Position numbers and translations under genes: made by a program. Below, piece after piece: positions 39,106-48,259 of a stretch of 64,000 nt of DNA. Under the pieces are notes generated by a model, which saw only the letters and a program-made list of their open reading frames with translations, was not told the DNA's origin and made no database searches. This DNA comes from Pseudonocardia asaccharolytica DSM 44247 = NBRC 16224 (GTDB lineage: Bacteria; Actinomycetota; Actinomycetes; Mycobacteriales; Pseudonocardiaceae): assembly GCF_000423625.1 (NCBI RefSeq), contig NZ_AUII01000018.1:1-64000 (forward strand), given 5' to 3'. Numbering within the stretch: the first letter of the stretch is position 1; every line of letters starts with the position of its first letter.

Positions 39106-39765
39106 TCAGAACAGCCGGAGATCGTCGGACTCCGCTCCGCGCAACTCGTCGTAGTCGAGAACGACGCAGCGGATCCCCCGGTCCTCGGCCAGGGTCCGCG
39201 CCTGCGGCTTGATCTGCTGTGCGGCGAACACCCCGGCGACCGGGGACAGCAGCGGGTCGCGGTTCATCAGCTCGAGGTATCGGGTGAGCTGCTCGACACC
39301 GTCGATCTCACCGCGCCGCTTGACCTCGACGGCGACGCTGCGGCCGTCCCCGTCCCGGCACAACAGGTCGACCGGACCGATGGCGGTCATGTACTCGCGG
39401 CGGACGAGCGTATAGCCCTCGCCGAGGGCACCCGGATGCGCCGCCAGCAGCTCCTGCAGACGCGCCTCGACGCCGTCCTTCACCAGGCCCGGGTCCACAC
39501 CGAGGGTGTGGCTCGAGTCGTGCAGCACCTCGTCGATCGTGATGATCAGCGACTCGTCGGCCTTGTTTCGCACCGTCCAGACCCCGGGCCGTTCCTCCAG
39601 CCAGCACGGCGGGCTCATCCAGTTGAGCGGCTTGTAGGCCCGGTCGTCGGCGTGCACGGAGACCGAGCCGTCGGCCTTCACCAGCAGCAGCCGGGGCGCC
39701 ATCGGCAGGTGGGCGGTGAGGCGTCCCACGTAGTCGACCTGGCAGCGAGCGATGACGAGGCGCAC
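39106..39765 (-). CDS. nucS: Endonuclease NucS/EndoMS
   Basis: A 219-residue protein. [20 protein letters not shown] opens the N-terminal dimerisation/DNA-binding domain with [20 protein letters not shown]. The C-terminal RecB-like nuclease domain has [20 protein letters not shown] (Asp and the ExK catalytic pair) and [14 protein letters not shown]. NucS cuts both strands at mismatches and takes the place of MutS/MutL in actinobacteria. In mycobacteria it lies close to the ATP synthase region, as here. The GTG at 39765 is followed by the conserved first strand. Confidence 0.93.
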   Translation of the reverse strand: MRLVIARCQVDYVGRLTAHLPMAPRLLLVKADGSVSVHADDRAYKPLNWMSPPCWLEERPGVWTVRNKADESLIITIDEVLHDSSHTLGVDPGLVKDGVEARLQELLAAHPGALGEGYTLVRREYMTAIGPVDLLCRDGDGRSVAVEVKRRGEIDGVEQLTRYLELMNRDPLLSPVAGVFAAQQIKPQARTLAEDRGIRCVVLDYDELRGAESDDLRLF

Positions 39766-39875
39766 CGCACGGAGCCTACTTGGGCTCTCCGAACCACCCG
39801 GCCGCCGTCGCGTCGCGGGCGCCGCCGGACCGCCCCGCGACACCGCGAGGCCGGCGGGCAGGGCACGGTAGGCGC

Positions 39876-40409
39876 GTGCAGACGATCCGCAGCCGCACGG
39901 TCTACGCGAACCCATGGATGACCGTCCGCGAGGACGGGATCCGCAGGCCCGACGGTACTGAGGGGATCTTCGGCGTGATCGACAAACCGACCGCGGCGAT
40001 CATCATTCCGCGCCGGGACGACCAGCTGCTCCTCGTCGAGCAGCTCCGGTATCCGGTCGGGGCGCGACGCTGGGAGTTCCCGATGGGCACCGCACCGGAC
40101 CGCGCCGAGGTCGACCCGGCTGTTCTCGCGGCCAGGGAGCTGCGCGAGGAGACCGGTCTGTCGGCCGGGCGTATCGAGCTGCTCGGGGACCTCGACGTCG
40201 CGCCGGGCATGTCGAGTCAGCGCGAGCACGTCTTCCTGGCCACCGAGCTGACGCAGGGGTGGCCGGTGCGCGAGCACACCGAGCAGGACATGCAGACCCG
40301 CTGGTTCTCCATCGCCGAGTTCGAGGCGATGGTGCGGCGGTCGGAGATCGTCGATGCGCAGAGCCTCGCGGCGTATCTGCTGCTTCTGCTCCACGACCGG
40401 CGGCCCTGA
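39876..40409 (+). CDS. Nudix hydrolase, ADP-ribose-pyrophosphatase type
   Basis: A 177-residue Nudix protein. [20 protein letters not shown] is typical of ADP-ribose pyrophosphatases. The Nudix box is [14 protein letters not shown], preceded by a G at the start of the box in MGTAPDR, and holds the metal-binding [22 protein letters not shown] lies before it. It would hydrolyse ADP-ribose or a related nucleotide sugar; the exact substrate is uncertain. The GTG at 39876 is chosen from domain boundaries. It is divergent from nucS, starts 110 bp apart. Confidence 0.87.
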   Translation: MQTIRSRTVYANPWMTVREDGIRRPDGTEGIFGVIDKPTAAIIIPRRDDQLLLVEQLRYPVGARRWEFPMGTAPDRAEVDPAVLAARELREETGLSAGRIELLGDLDVAPGMSSQREHVFLATELTQGWPVREHTEQDMQTRWFSIAEFEAMVRRSEIVDAQSLAAYLLLLLHDRRP

Positions 40410-40429
40410 CCGATATCACCAGGTCCCGC

Positions 40430-40481
40430 CTCCCTGTGAGTGCGTAACAGTGTTAGAACACTGTTACGCACTCACAGGGAG
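40430..40481. repeat. Palindromic repeat copy 6, between Nudix and crotonase genes
   Basis: The core arm TGAGTGCGTAACAGTGTT, AG centre and exact reverse complement, extended by CTCCCTG/CAGGGAG. It starts 20 bp after the Nudix stop and ends 45 bp before the crotonase start, both on the plus strand. It is probably a terminator separating two co-directional genes. Here it does not supply a stop codon. Confidence 0.93.
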
Positions 40482-40526
40482 AGGTCGCGGGAGCGGGCTG
40501 GAGGCGGCCCGGGGCAAGGTCGTACC

Positions 40527-41309
40527 GTGAGCGGTATGGGCGACTACGAGTACCTTCTGGTCAAGCACGACGCCGACACCGTGCGGATCACCATGAATCG
40601 GCCCGAGCGGCGTAACGCGCTGTCCGGGGCGCATCTGCTCGAGTTGCTCGACGCGTTCGAGAAGGCGGGCCGCGGCGACGCGACCGGGATCGTGCTCGCC
40701 GCCGAGGGCAAGGCGTTCTCCTCGGGGCACGACTTCGCCGACGTCGCCGCCCGCGACCTCGCCGGCGTGCGCGACCTGCTCACCCTGTGCACCAAGGTGA
40801 TGCGCACGATCGAGTCGGTGCCCCAGGTCGTCATCGCCCGGGTGCACGCGCTGGCCACCGCCGCGGGGTGCCAGCTCGTCGCCAGCTGCGACCTGGCCGT
40901 CGCGGCGGAGTCGGCCGCGTTCGCGCTTCCGGGCGGAAAGGGCGGCTGGTTCTGCCACACCCCCGCGGTCCCGGTGGCGCGCAACATCGGGCGCAAGCGG
41001 CTGATGGAGCTCGCGATGACCGGCGACCCCATCGATGCGCGCACCGCGGCCGAGTGGGGGTTGATCAACTACGCGGTCCCGGACGCGGAGCTCGACGCGC
41101 GCGTCGACGAGCTGCTCGCCAGGGCCACCCGGGGCAGCAGGTTCAGCAAGGGCGTGGGCAAGCAGACCCTCTACGCGCAGCTCGACCGGCCCGAGGCCGA
41201 CGCCTACGACATCGCCGTGGAGGTCATGGCCTCGATGTCGCAGGCGGCGGGGGCCAAGGAGGGCATGGCGGCGTTCCTGGAGAAGCGCCGCGCCGTGTGG
41301 CCCGACTAG
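40527..41309 (+). CDS. Enoyl-CoA hydratase/isomerase family protein
   Basis: A protein of about 260 residues of the crotonase family. VRITMNRPERRNALSGAHLL is the opening, then EGKAFSSGHDFADVA and VHALATAAGCQLVASCDLAV, which form the oxyanion hole. PGGKGGWFCHTPAVPVARNI replaces the common Glu-containing loop, as in ECHDC3-type proteins, so hydratase activity is uncertain. It could act in crotonyl-CoA metabolism given the pathway nearby. AAGG lies seven bases before the GTG at 40527; ATG 40536 is an alternative. Confidence 0.8.
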   Translation: MSGMGDYEYLLVKHDADTVRITMNRPERRNALSGAHLLELLDAFEKAGRGDATGIVLAAEGKAFSSGHDFADVAARDLAGVRDLLTLCTKVMRTIESVPQVVIARVHALATAAGCQLVASCDLAVAAESAAFALPGGKGGWFCHTPAVPVARNIGRKRLMELAMTGDPIDARTAAEWGLINYAVPDAELDARVDELLARATRGSRFSKGVGKQTLYAQLDRPEADAYDIAVEVMASMSQAAGAKEGMAAFLEKRRAVWPD

Positions 41310-41331
41310 ATCTCGACGAGGCCGGCTCCCG

Positions 41332-42150
41332 TCAGTGCCGCTCCAGCACCGCCCGCAGGAAGTCACGGGTGCGCTGCTGCCTCGGCTCGGTGAACAGCTC
41401 CTCGGGAGCCGCGTCCTCGATCACCCGGCCGCCGTCGAACATCATCACCCGGTGCGAGAAGTCCCGGGCGAACCCCATCTCGTGGGTCACGCACAGGATG
41501 GTGATGTCGGTGGTCTCCCCGATGTCGTGCAGCAGCTTGAGCACGCCGGCGACGAGCTCGGGGTCCAGCGCCGAGGTCACCTCGTCGAGCAGCAGCACGT
41601 CGGGCCGCATGGCCAGGGCGCGGGCGATCGCCACCCGCTGCTGCTGACCGCCGGACAGCTGGGTCGGGTGCGCGTCGATCTTCTCGCCGAGCCCGACCAT
41701 CTCCAGCAGCTCCTCGGCGCGGGCGTTGGCCTCGGCCTTGCTCAGCCCGAGCACCCGGGTGGGGGCCTCGATGAGGTTGCCCCGCACCGTCATGTTCGGG
41801 AACAGGTTGAACTGCTGGAACACCATCCCGATCTTCTTGCGCACCCGGCGGCAGTGCTTCTCGTCGGCCGGCACGAGCTGGTCGTTCCTACGCACGTGCG
41901 AAAGGCACTCGCCGCCCACATGGATCGTCCCGGCGTTCACCTTCTCCAGCGTCATGAGCAGCCGCAGGATCGTGGTCTTGCCCGAACCCGAGGGCCCGAT
42001 CAGCGTCACGTGCTCGCCGGGCCGGACGGCGAAGTCCAGCTCGGAGAGCACGACGTGGTCGCCGAAGCGCTTCTCCACGCCCTCAAAGACGATCATCCAG
42101 TCGCGTGTCGCCTCCCCGGTGGGCTGCGACAGTTCAGAGGACACCGACAC
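41332..42150 (-). CDS. ehuA: Ectoine/amino-acid-type ABC importer ATP-binding protein (EhuA-like)
   Basis: A 272-residue polar-amino-acid-type ATPase. VTLIGPSGSGKTTILRLLMT is Walker A, TQLSGGQQQRVAIARALAMR the signature, VLLLDEVTSALDPELV Walker B and ILCVTHEMGFARDFS the switch. It is last in a binding protein-permease-permease-ATPase set, the gene order of ehuBCDA. The GTG at 42150 overlaps the permease gene by 17 bp and has GGAG upstream; an ATG at 42096 is possible. It powers uptake, probably of the compatible solutes ectoine and hydroxyectoine. Confidence 0.82.
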   Translation of the reverse strand: MSVSSELSQPTGEATRDWMIVFEGVEKRFGDHVVLSELDFAVRPGEHVTLIGPSGSGKTTILRLLMTLEKVNAGTIHVGGECLSHVRRNDQLVPADEKHCRRVRKKIGMVFQQFNLFPNMTVRGNLIEAPTRVLGLSKAEANARAEELLEMVGLGEKIDAHPTQLSGGQQQRVAIARALAMRPDVLLLDEVTSALDPELVAGVLKLLHDIGETTDITILCVTHEMGFARDFSHRVMMFDGGRVIEDAAPEELFTEPRQQRTRDFLRAVLERH

Positions 42151-42790
42151 GACGCTCCAATCGTCGAAGCAGCAGTGCGGAGGGGTAACTGAGCAGCAGG
42201 AAGAACAGCCCGGCCAGGGTATAGGCCTCGACGTAGCGGAACTCGATTCCACCGACCTCCCGGGCCTGACCGACCAGGTCAAACACCCCGATGCCGATCA
42301 GCAGCGGGGTCTCCTTGAACATCGAGATCACGTAGTTGCCGAGTGCGGGCAGCACCCGGGGGACGGCCTGCGGCAGCACCACCCCGGTCCACACCCGGTA
42401 CCGGGGCAGGCTGAGCGCGGTGGCGGCCTCCCACTGCCCGCGGGGGACGGCGTCGATGCCGGCCCGATACACCTCGGCCGTGTAGGTCGCATAGTGCAGC
42501 CCCAGCCCGAGGACACCGACCGTGATCGCGTTGAGCACCACCCCGTAGTCGGGAAGCACATAGAACAGGAAGAAGATCTGCACCAGCAGCGGGGTACTGC
42601 GAACGAATTCGACGAACCCGCGCACCAGCACCCGCACCGGGCCCAACGGCGCCCGCAGCAGGAGCGCGAACACCAGCCCGAGGGTGAACGCCAGCAGCGA
42701 GCCGAGCACCGTGGCCAGCAGCGTGATGAGCAGGCCGTCGAGCAGAGCCGGCAGGATACTCAGCGCGAAGTCCCAGTTCCAGACGTCCAT
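42134..42790 (-). CDS. ehuD: ABC importer permease (EhuD-like)
   Basis: A 218-residue integral membrane permease of the His/Glu/Gln transporter type with about five helices (ALLDGLLITLLATVLGSLLA; PLLVQIFFLFYVLPDYGVVL). The coupling EAA loop is GQWEAATALSLPRYRVWTGV. The ATG at 42790 overlaps the ehuC stop by one base (TGATG), so the two are coupled. It forms a heterodimer with the EhuC-like permease. Confidence 0.83.
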   Translation of the reverse strand: MDVWNWDFALSILPALLDGLLITLLATVLGSLLAFTLGLVFALLLRAPLGPVRVLVRGFVEFVRSTPLLVQIFFLFYVLPDYGVVLNAITVGVLGLGLHYATYTAEVYRAGIDAVPRGQWEAATALSLPRYRVWTGVVLPQAVPRVLPALGNYVISMFKETPLLIGIGVFDLVGQAREVGGIEFRYVEAYTLAGLFFLLLSYPSALLLRRLERRVGVL

Positions 42791-43500
42791 CACACCGCAC
42801 CCGTCACGCGTTTCCGGCGGGCCTGCTCCGACGGCCGCCGACCCAGCCGGGTCGAGGCCATCCGTTCGAGCAGGCGCATCACGGCGGTGATGATCAGCGC
42901 CAGAACGAGATAGATCAGGAGGACCAGCAGCAGGATCGTGAACGACTGCGCGGTGAACAGCGGCACCAGTACGGCCTGGCCCTGGCGCGTGACCTCGTTG
43001 ACGAACACGAACGACAGCAGCGAGCTGCTCTTGAGCAGCTGGATGAACAGGTTGTTGAACGGCGGGATCATCTCGACGATGGCCTGGGGCAGGATCACCC
43101 GTCGCATCCGTGCCGCCGGTGACAGGCTCAGCGCGATCGCACCCTCGTACTGCGCCCGCGGCACCGACTGCACGGACCCGCGCACGATCTCCGCGCCGTA
43201 TGCCCCGTGGTTGAGCCCGAGCACAATGATCCCGCCCCACAGCGGGACGATCTGGAAGCCGACCAGGATCGGCAACGCGAAGAACAGCCAGAACAGCTGC
43301 ACCACTTCGGAGGTCCCGCGCAGGCCCTCGACGTAGATCCGGCTGATGACGCGCACTGTCCGGGACGGCGAGAGCAGCGCGAGGCCCGCGACGAAGGACG
43401 CCACGATGGTCAGCGCGATCCCGCCGACGGTCGCGATGACGGTTTCGGGCACCCCTTCCCAGAGCACCGACAGGAAGGTCCCGAGGTTGTCCGGCAGCAT
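42790..43500 (-). CDS. ehuC: ABC importer permease (EhuC-like)
   Basis: A 236-residue permease with several helices (VIATVGGIALTIVASFVAGL; EVVQLFWLFFALPILVGF; TILLLVLLIYLVLALIITAV). The EAA coupling loop is AQYEGAIALSLSPAARMRRV. The basic C-terminal tail RRPSEQARRKR lies in the cytoplasm. It is preceded by the binding-protein gene with 12 bp between, and followed by ehuD with a one-base overlap. It is assigned to the ectoine system from the whole operon and not from its own sequence alone. Confidence 0.83.
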   Translation of the reverse strand: MLPDNLGTFLSVLWEGVPETVIATVGGIALTIVASFVAGLALLSPSRTVRVISRIYVEGLRGTSEVVQLFWLFFALPILVGFQIVPLWGGIIVLGLNHGAYGAEIVRGSVQSVPRAQYEGAIALSLSPAARMRRVILPQAIVEMIPPFNNLFIQLLKSSSLLSFVFVNEVTRQGQAVLVPLFTAQSFTILLLVLLIYLVLALIITAVMRLLERMASTRLGRRPSEQARRKRVTGAV

Positions 43501-43512
43501 CGGACTACCGAT

Positions 43513-44409
43513 TCAGGCGGCGCAGAGCTGCTCGGTGGTGAGCTCCGCCGCGGGCAGGTTCTGTTCCGAGAAGCCGAACGGCGAGGCGATCCGCACCCAC
43601 TCCCCGTTGGTGTGCAGTGTGCGCAGAGCGCCGTTGAACGCCTCGCGCAGCTGGTTGTCGGCCTGCCGGAACACGAATCCGCCCGCGGACACGACCTCCT
43701 TGCCGTCGATCACCGGCGCGAAGCCGTCGGTCACCTCGACCGGCGCGTTCGGGTTCTGCTTGACCAGCCACTTGAGCGAGATGTCGGTCAGCGCCGCCGC
43801 GTAGACCCGGTTGTCCGTGACCGCCTGCAGCAGCGCGTTCTGGTCCGGGAACACCTGGATGCTCCCGGACGGGACACCGCTCTTCTCGGCGTAGCCCTGC
43901 TCGACCGCCGCACCGAGCACGGCGAGCTGGAGATTCTTCGCCGCGATGTCCTCGAACGTCTTGACGCCCTGCGGGTTGCCGGTGGGGACCAGGAACGCGG
44001 TGAGCGCGGAGTAGTCCGGTATCGAGAAGGCCGCCTGCTGGCACCGGGCCGGGGTGATGTTCATGCCCGCGCAGACCATGTCGTAGCGGTTGGCGTTGAG
44101 TGCCGGGATGAGCGAGCCGAACTCGACCTGCTCGGCGCCGACCTCGCCGATGCCGATCTGCTGCAGTGCCGCGCGGGCGACCTCCGGCGCCTCACCGGTG
44201 ACCCTGCCGCTGGCGTCGGTGAACCCGTAGGGCGCCTCTCCGGCGATCCCGATCTTGATCGTCCCGGCGTTCCTCGCGTTCTCCAGCGCATTACCGCCGC
44301 CGCCCGTGCTGGTGCAGGCGGAGAGCAGCACCGGCCCGCCGAGAGCGACCGCCCCCGCCACAGCCGTGCGTCGGAAGAACTCCCGTCTGCTCCACATCCG
44401 TTCGGTCAT
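43513..44409 (-). CDS. ehuB: Solute-binding lipoprotein of the ectoine-type importer (EhuB-like)
   Basis: A 298-residue extracellular binding protein. The N-terminus WSRREFFRRTAVAGAVALGG has a twin-arginine-like motif and the lipobox LSAC, so it is probably a lipid-anchored protein exported by Tat. IKIGIAGEAPYGFTDASGRV is the family start, with Glu and Tyr/Phe positions used to bind ectoine in EhuB. VCAGMNITPARCQQAAFSIP and VLGAAVEQGYAEKSGVPSGS are conserved lobes. Ligand specificity cannot be proved from sequence. The upstream 230 bp hold TGATAAC (reverse strand, 44543-44549), a possible -10. Confidence 0.83.
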   Translation of the reverse strand: MTERMWSRREFFRRTAVAGAVALGGPVLLSACTSTGGGGNALENARNAGTIKIGIAGEAPYGFTDASGRVTGEAPEVARAALQQIGIGEVGAEQVEFGSLIPALNANRYDMVCAGMNITPARCQQAAFSIPDYSALTAFLVPTGNPQGVKTFEDIAAKNLQLAVLGAAVEQGYAEKSGVPSGSIQVFPDQNALLQAVTDNRVYAAALTDISLKWLVKQNPNAPVEVTDGFAPVIDGKEVVSAGGFVFRQADNQLREAFNGALRTLHTNGEWVRIASPFGFSEQNLPAAELTTEQLCAA

Positions 44410-44639
44410 GATCGTCCCCCAGACGTCGTGACTGTCCGCATCGCTGGCCGCCGGCGCGGCGACGTGGAGGCCACACCGACCGCCGGCGCCGTTGACCGAA
44501 CGTATGTGATCAGCCCATCCCGGAGCCTGTCAGATCCGGGTCGTTATCAGAACGCAACAGCCGCACCCACCTCGTTCGATAGAGGCCGCCCGATCGGAGG
44601 TACGGAAGGGGTGGTCCGCACATTCCATCGGTCAGTGGC

Positions 44640-46634
44640 TCAGAGGAGGCCGTGGGCCACTCGCACCAGCGTGACGATCCGGTCCATCATCTCGGTGAGC
44701 TGGTAGTCCTTCGGCGTGAACACCGCGGCGACACCCCTGGTACCCAACGCCGCCGCGTCCTCCTGCGGGATGATCCCGCCGACGATCACCGGGACGTCGT
44801 CGGCGCCCGCGGCGCGCAGGCCCTCGACCACCGCGGGGACCACCTCGAGATGCGAACCCGAGAGCACCGACAACCCGACGACGTGCACGCCCTCCTGCAC
44901 CGCGGCCGCCACGATCTGGGCGGGGGTCAACCGGATGCCCTGGTAGATGACCTCGAAGCCGACGTCGCGGGCGCGCACGGCGACCTGTTCGGCGCCGTTG
45001 GAATGCCCGTCGAGCCCGGGCTTGCCCACCAGCATCCGCAGCCGGGCGCCGATGTCGTCTCCGGTGGCGCGGACCCGCTCCCGCACGACGGCGATCTCGG
45101 TGGCGGCCTCGCCGGACGCGACGGCGGCCGAGACCCCCGTCGGCGCCCGGAACTCCCCGAACACCTCACGCATCGCCCCGGCCCACTCCCCCGTCGTCAC
45201 GCCGGCCTTCGCGCACGCGATCGAGGCCGCCATGAGGTTCGCGTCGGTCTTGGCCGCGTTGCGCAGCTCGGCCAGCGTCGCCTCGACCGCGGCGTTGTCC
45301 CGCTCCGCCCGCCACCGCCGGACCGCCTCGATCGCGGCGGCCTCCACCGCCGCGTCGACGGTCTCGATCGCCTGCGTGCCCTCGGCCTGCAGCGGGCTGG
45401 TCTCGGTGGTCTCGAACCTGTTGACCCCGACGACGACGTCCTCGCCGGACTCGATCCGTCGCCGCCGCTCGGCCAGCGACGACACCAGCTCGCCCTTCAT
45501 GTAGCCCGACTCGACGGCCCTGACCGCGCCGCCCATCTCCTGGACCCTGTCGATCTCGGCGCGGGCGGCGTCGACGAGCTCCGCCACCTTCGCCTCGACG
45601 ATGCGGGAGCCCTCGAAGAGGTCCTCGTACTCGAGCAGGTCGGTCTCGTAGGCCAGCACCTGTTGCATCCGCAGCGCCCACTGCTGGTCCCATGGCCGCG
45701 GCAGGCCCAGCGCCTCGTTCCAGGCCGGCAGCTGGATGGCGCGGGCGCGGGCGTCGCGGGACAGCGTCACCGCCAGCATCTCCAGCACGATCCGCTGGAC
45801 GTTGTTCTCCGGCTGGGCCTCGGTGAGCCCCAGCGAATTGACCTGCACGCCGTAGCGCAGCCTGCGCTGCTTGGGGTCGGTCACGCCGTAGCGCTCCGCG
45901 GTGATCTCGTCCCAGAGCCTGCCGAGGGCGCGCATCTTGCACATCTCCTCGACGAAGCGCAGCCCGGCGTTGACGAAGAAGGAGATCCGGCCGACGACGT
46001 CGCCGAACTTCTCCGCCGGGACCTGCCCCGAGTCGCGGACGGAGTCGAGCACCGCGATCGCGGTGGCCAGCGAGTAGGCCAGCTCCTGCGCGGGCGTGGC
46101 GCCGGCCTCCTGCAGGTGGTAGCTGCAGATGTTGATCGGGTTCCAGCGGGGCATGTTCGTCACCGACCACGCGATCATGTCGGTGATCAGCCGCATGCTC
46201 GGCGCGGGCGGGAAGACGTAGGTCCCGCGGGACAGGTACTCCTTGACGATGTCGTTCTGTGTGGTGCCGGCCAGCTTGGCGCGGTCGGCGCCGTGCTCGT
46301 CGGCGACGGCCACGTAGAGCGCGAGCAGCCACATCGCCGGCGCGTTGATCGTCATCGAGGTGTTCGCGTCGGCCATCGGGATGCCGTCGAACAGCGTGCG
46401 CATGTCGCCGAGATGCGAGACGGGGACGCCGACCTTGCCGACCTCGCCCTTCGCGAGCTCGTCGTCGGGGTCGTAGCCGGTCTGGGTGGGCAGGTCGAAC
46501 GCAACCGACAGCCCGGTCTGGCCCTTGGCGAGGTTCCTGCGGTAGAGCGCGTTCGACCGCTCCGCCGAGGAGTGCCCGGCATAGGTCCGGATCACCCAGG
46601 GTCGGTCACGTTCACGGTCGGTCGGGTACGGCAC
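44640..46634 (-). CDS. ecm: Ethylmalonyl-CoA mutase (B12-dependent, MeaA/Ecm type)
   Basis: A 664-residue adenosylcobalamin-dependent mutase. RPWVIRTYAGHSSAERSNAL and TGLSVAFDLPTQTGYDPDDE belong to the barrel, which closely follows the ethylmalonyl-CoA mutase subtype (WNPINICSYHLQEAGATPAQ; ALGLPRPWDQQWALRMQQVL). The C-terminal domain has MLVGKPGLDGHSNGAEQVAV, the cobalamin-binding motif DGH-type, then VVGLSVLSGSHLEVVP. It converts ethylmalonyl-CoA to methylsuccinyl-CoA and needs MeaB and PduO. The GTG at 46634 has GGAGG six bases upstream. Confidence 0.93.
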   Translation of the reverse strand: MPYPTDRERDRPWVIRTYAGHSSAERSNALYRRNLAKGQTGLSVAFDLPTQTGYDPDDELAKGEVGKVGVPVSHLGDMRTLFDGIPMADANTSMTINAPAMWLLALYVAVADEHGADRAKLAGTTQNDIVKEYLSRGTYVFPPAPSMRLITDMIAWSVTNMPRWNPINICSYHLQEAGATPAQELAYSLATAIAVLDSVRDSGQVPAEKFGDVVGRISFFVNAGLRFVEEMCKMRALGRLWDEITAERYGVTDPKQRRLRYGVQVNSLGLTEAQPENNVQRIVLEMLAVTLSRDARARAIQLPAWNEALGLPRPWDQQWALRMQQVLAYETDLLEYEDLFEGSRIVEAKVAELVDAARAEIDRVQEMGGAVRAVESGYMKGELVSSLAERRRRIESGEDVVVGVNRFETTETSPLQAEGTQAIETVDAAVEAAAIEAVRRWRAERDNAAVEATLAELRNAAKTDANLMAASIACAKAGVTTGEWAGAMREVFGEFRAPTGVSAAVASGEAATEIAVVRERVRATGDDIGARLRMLVGKPGLDGHSNGAEQVAVRARDVGFEVIYQGIRLTPAQIVAAAVQEGVHVVGLSVLSGSHLEVVPAVVEGLRAAGADDVPVIVGGIIPQEDAAALGTRGVAAVFTPKDYQLTEMMDRIVTLVRVAHGLL

Positions 46635-46959
46635 CGGACACCTCCGCCATCAGGAAATCAACCGATCGTACTGGCTGGTAGCCGGGGCTGCCGGGACGAT
46701 CGAGCCCGTCGCACCCCTCTGGGTGAGAAAGTACGCACGCCACTCGGGAAACTATGCGACGGACCGATCCAGAAGGAAGGCCATGTTCGCACCGACTGGC
46801 TCACAGTTGCCCCTACCATCGGGTCGGGCGGCCCCGCAGGGACTTCCGAACCGCTTGGGGTTCAAGGGGTCGACGCCACGGTCGCGCTCGGCCGCGGCGC
46901 GCGGGAGTAGCCGGCGCCGAACATCGGGGACGCACCTGGGACAGCCCCCGGGCAATCCC
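46635..46959. other. Intergenic region between ecm and murA, no gene seen
   Basis: This 325-bp gap lies between the ecm start and the murA stop, both on the minus strand. It holds a promoter candidate for ecm near 46665. No tRNA, rRNA, palindromic repeat or B12 riboswitch was recognised. An ATG at 46783 with a good AAGGAAGG site opens a frame running antisense into murA, which I do not accept as a gene. Confidence 0.55.
46659..46675 (-). promoter_or_regulatory. Possible promoter/operator of ecm
   Basis: On the minus strand the region reads TACGATCGGTTGATT just before the ribosome site. TACGAT (rc of 46665-46670) could be a -10 hexamer. The half-site GATCGGT is also present in the ccr promoter, suggesting one regulator for both genes. 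The match is short and could be chance. Confidence 0.35.
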
Positions 46960-48228
46960 CTACCGGTCCGGGTCGGCGCTCGCCCGTTCGATACCGGCGC
47001 CCAGGCCGCGCAGGTTCTCCACGAACCGCGGGTAGCCGCGGTCGATGTGCTCGATGTCCCAGATCTCGGTCTCGCCGTCCGCGCAGAGCCCGGCGAGGAC
47101 CAGCCCGGCCCCGGCCCGGATATCGCTCGCCCATACCGGGGCGCTGGAGAGCCGCTCGACGCCGCGGACGACCGCGTGGTGCCCGTCGGTCCGGGCGTCC
47201 GCGCCGAGCCGCACCATCTCGTCGACGAACCGGAAGCGCGCCTCGAACACGTTCTCGGTGATCATCGACGTGCCGTCGGCGACCGCCGAGAGCGCGATCG
47301 CCATCGGCTGCAGGTCGGTGGCGAATCCGGGATAGGGCAGGGTGACGAAGTCGACGGCCCGCGGCCTGCCGTCCATCGCCACGGTGAACCCGTCGGGCCG
47401 GATCTCGGTGTGCGCGCCGGCGCTGCGCAGCTTGTCCAGGACCAGGTCGAGGTGGTGCGGGTCGACACCGCGAACATCGACCTCGCCGCGGGTCATGGCC
47501 GCAGCGAACGCCCAGGTGGCACCCACGATGCGGTCGCCGATGACACGATGCTCGGTCGGCTGCAACCCCGAGACGCCGTACACGGTCAGCGTCGAGGAAC
47601 CCGAGCCCTCGATCTTCGCGCCCATCCGCTGCAGCATCGTGCAGAGATCGACGATCTCGGGCTCCCGCGCCGCGTTGTCGATGACGGTCATGCCATCGGC
47701 GAGAACCGCGGCCATCAGGATGTTCTCGGTCGCCCCGACGCTGGGGAAGTCGAGCCAGATCTGCGCCCCGCGCAGGTGGTTGGCCTGCGCGACCACGCGG
47801 CCGTGCTCGATCTCGGTGGTCGCGCCGAGCTTGCGCAGCCCCGAGGCGTGCATATCCAGCGGGCGCGAGCCGATGGCGTCCCCGCCGGGGAGCGGCACCA
47901 CCGCCCGCCGGCAGCGGGCCACGAGCGGGCCGAGTACGCAGACCGAGGCCCGCAGCTTGGACACCGGGCGGTAGTCCGCCTGCGCGCTGAGCGTGGCAGG
48001 CACATCGATGGTGACGGTGCCGCCCTCGACGCTGACGCTGCAGCCGAGACTGCGCAACACGTCCGCCATCAGCGGAACGTCGAGAATCTCCGGGCAGTTG
48101 GTGATCGTCGTCGTGCCCTCGGCGAGCAGCGCGGCCGCCATCAGCTTCAGCACGCTGTTCTTCGCCCCGACGACGTCAACCGAACCCACCAGCCGTGCGC
48201 CACCGCGAACCGCGAAATGCTCCACCAC
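46960..48228 (-). CDS. murA: UDP-N-acetylglucosamine 1-carboxyvinyltransferase MurA
   Basis: A 422-residue enzyme of the first committed step of peptidoglycan synthesis, transferring enolpyruvate to UDP-GlcNAc. [20 protein letters not shown] has the substrate Lys and Asn. Position 117 in [17 protein letters not shown] is Asp where Escherichia coli MurA has the fosfomycin-target Cys. Mycobacterium tuberculosis has the same Asp117 and is intrinsically fosfomycin resistant. [20 protein letters not shown] and [15 protein letters not shown] follow. The murA-pduO-DUF2550-atp order also occurs in mycobacteria. The ATG at 48228 gives standard length. Confidence 0.95.
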   Translation of the reverse strand: MVEHFAVRGGARLVGSVDVVGAKNSVLKLMAAALLAEGTTTITNCPEILDVPLMADVLRSLGCSVSVEGGTVTIDVPATLSAQADYRPVSKLRASVCVLGPLVARCRRAVVPLPGGDAIGSRPLDMHASGLRKLGATTEIEHGRVVAQANHLRGAQIWLDFPSVGATENILMAAVLADGMTVIDNAAREPEIVDLCTMLQRMGAKIEGSGSSTLTVYGVSGLQPTEHRVIGDRIVGATWAFAAAMTRGEVDVRGVDPHHLDLVLDKLRSAGAHTEIRPDGFTVAMDGRPRAVDFVTLPYPGFATDLQPMAIALSAVADGTSMITENVFEARFRFVDEMVRLGADARTDGHHAVVRGVERLSSAPVWASDIRAGAGLVLAGLCADGETEIWDIEHIDRGYPRFVENLRGLGAGIERASADPDR

Positions 48229-48259
48229 GGAAGCCGACGGTATCCGGTCCCACCCGCCG

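Noticed and set aside
46783-46959. Possible small gene with a good AAGGAAGG site and ATG at 46783
   Set aside because: The frame has no stop before running far antisense into murA, and the translated sequence is low complexity and matches no family I know.
46635-46959. rRNA operon next to murA, as in mycobacteria
   Set aside because: The flank on the 3' side of murA is only 325 bp and contains no rRNA-like sequence; ecm follows directly.
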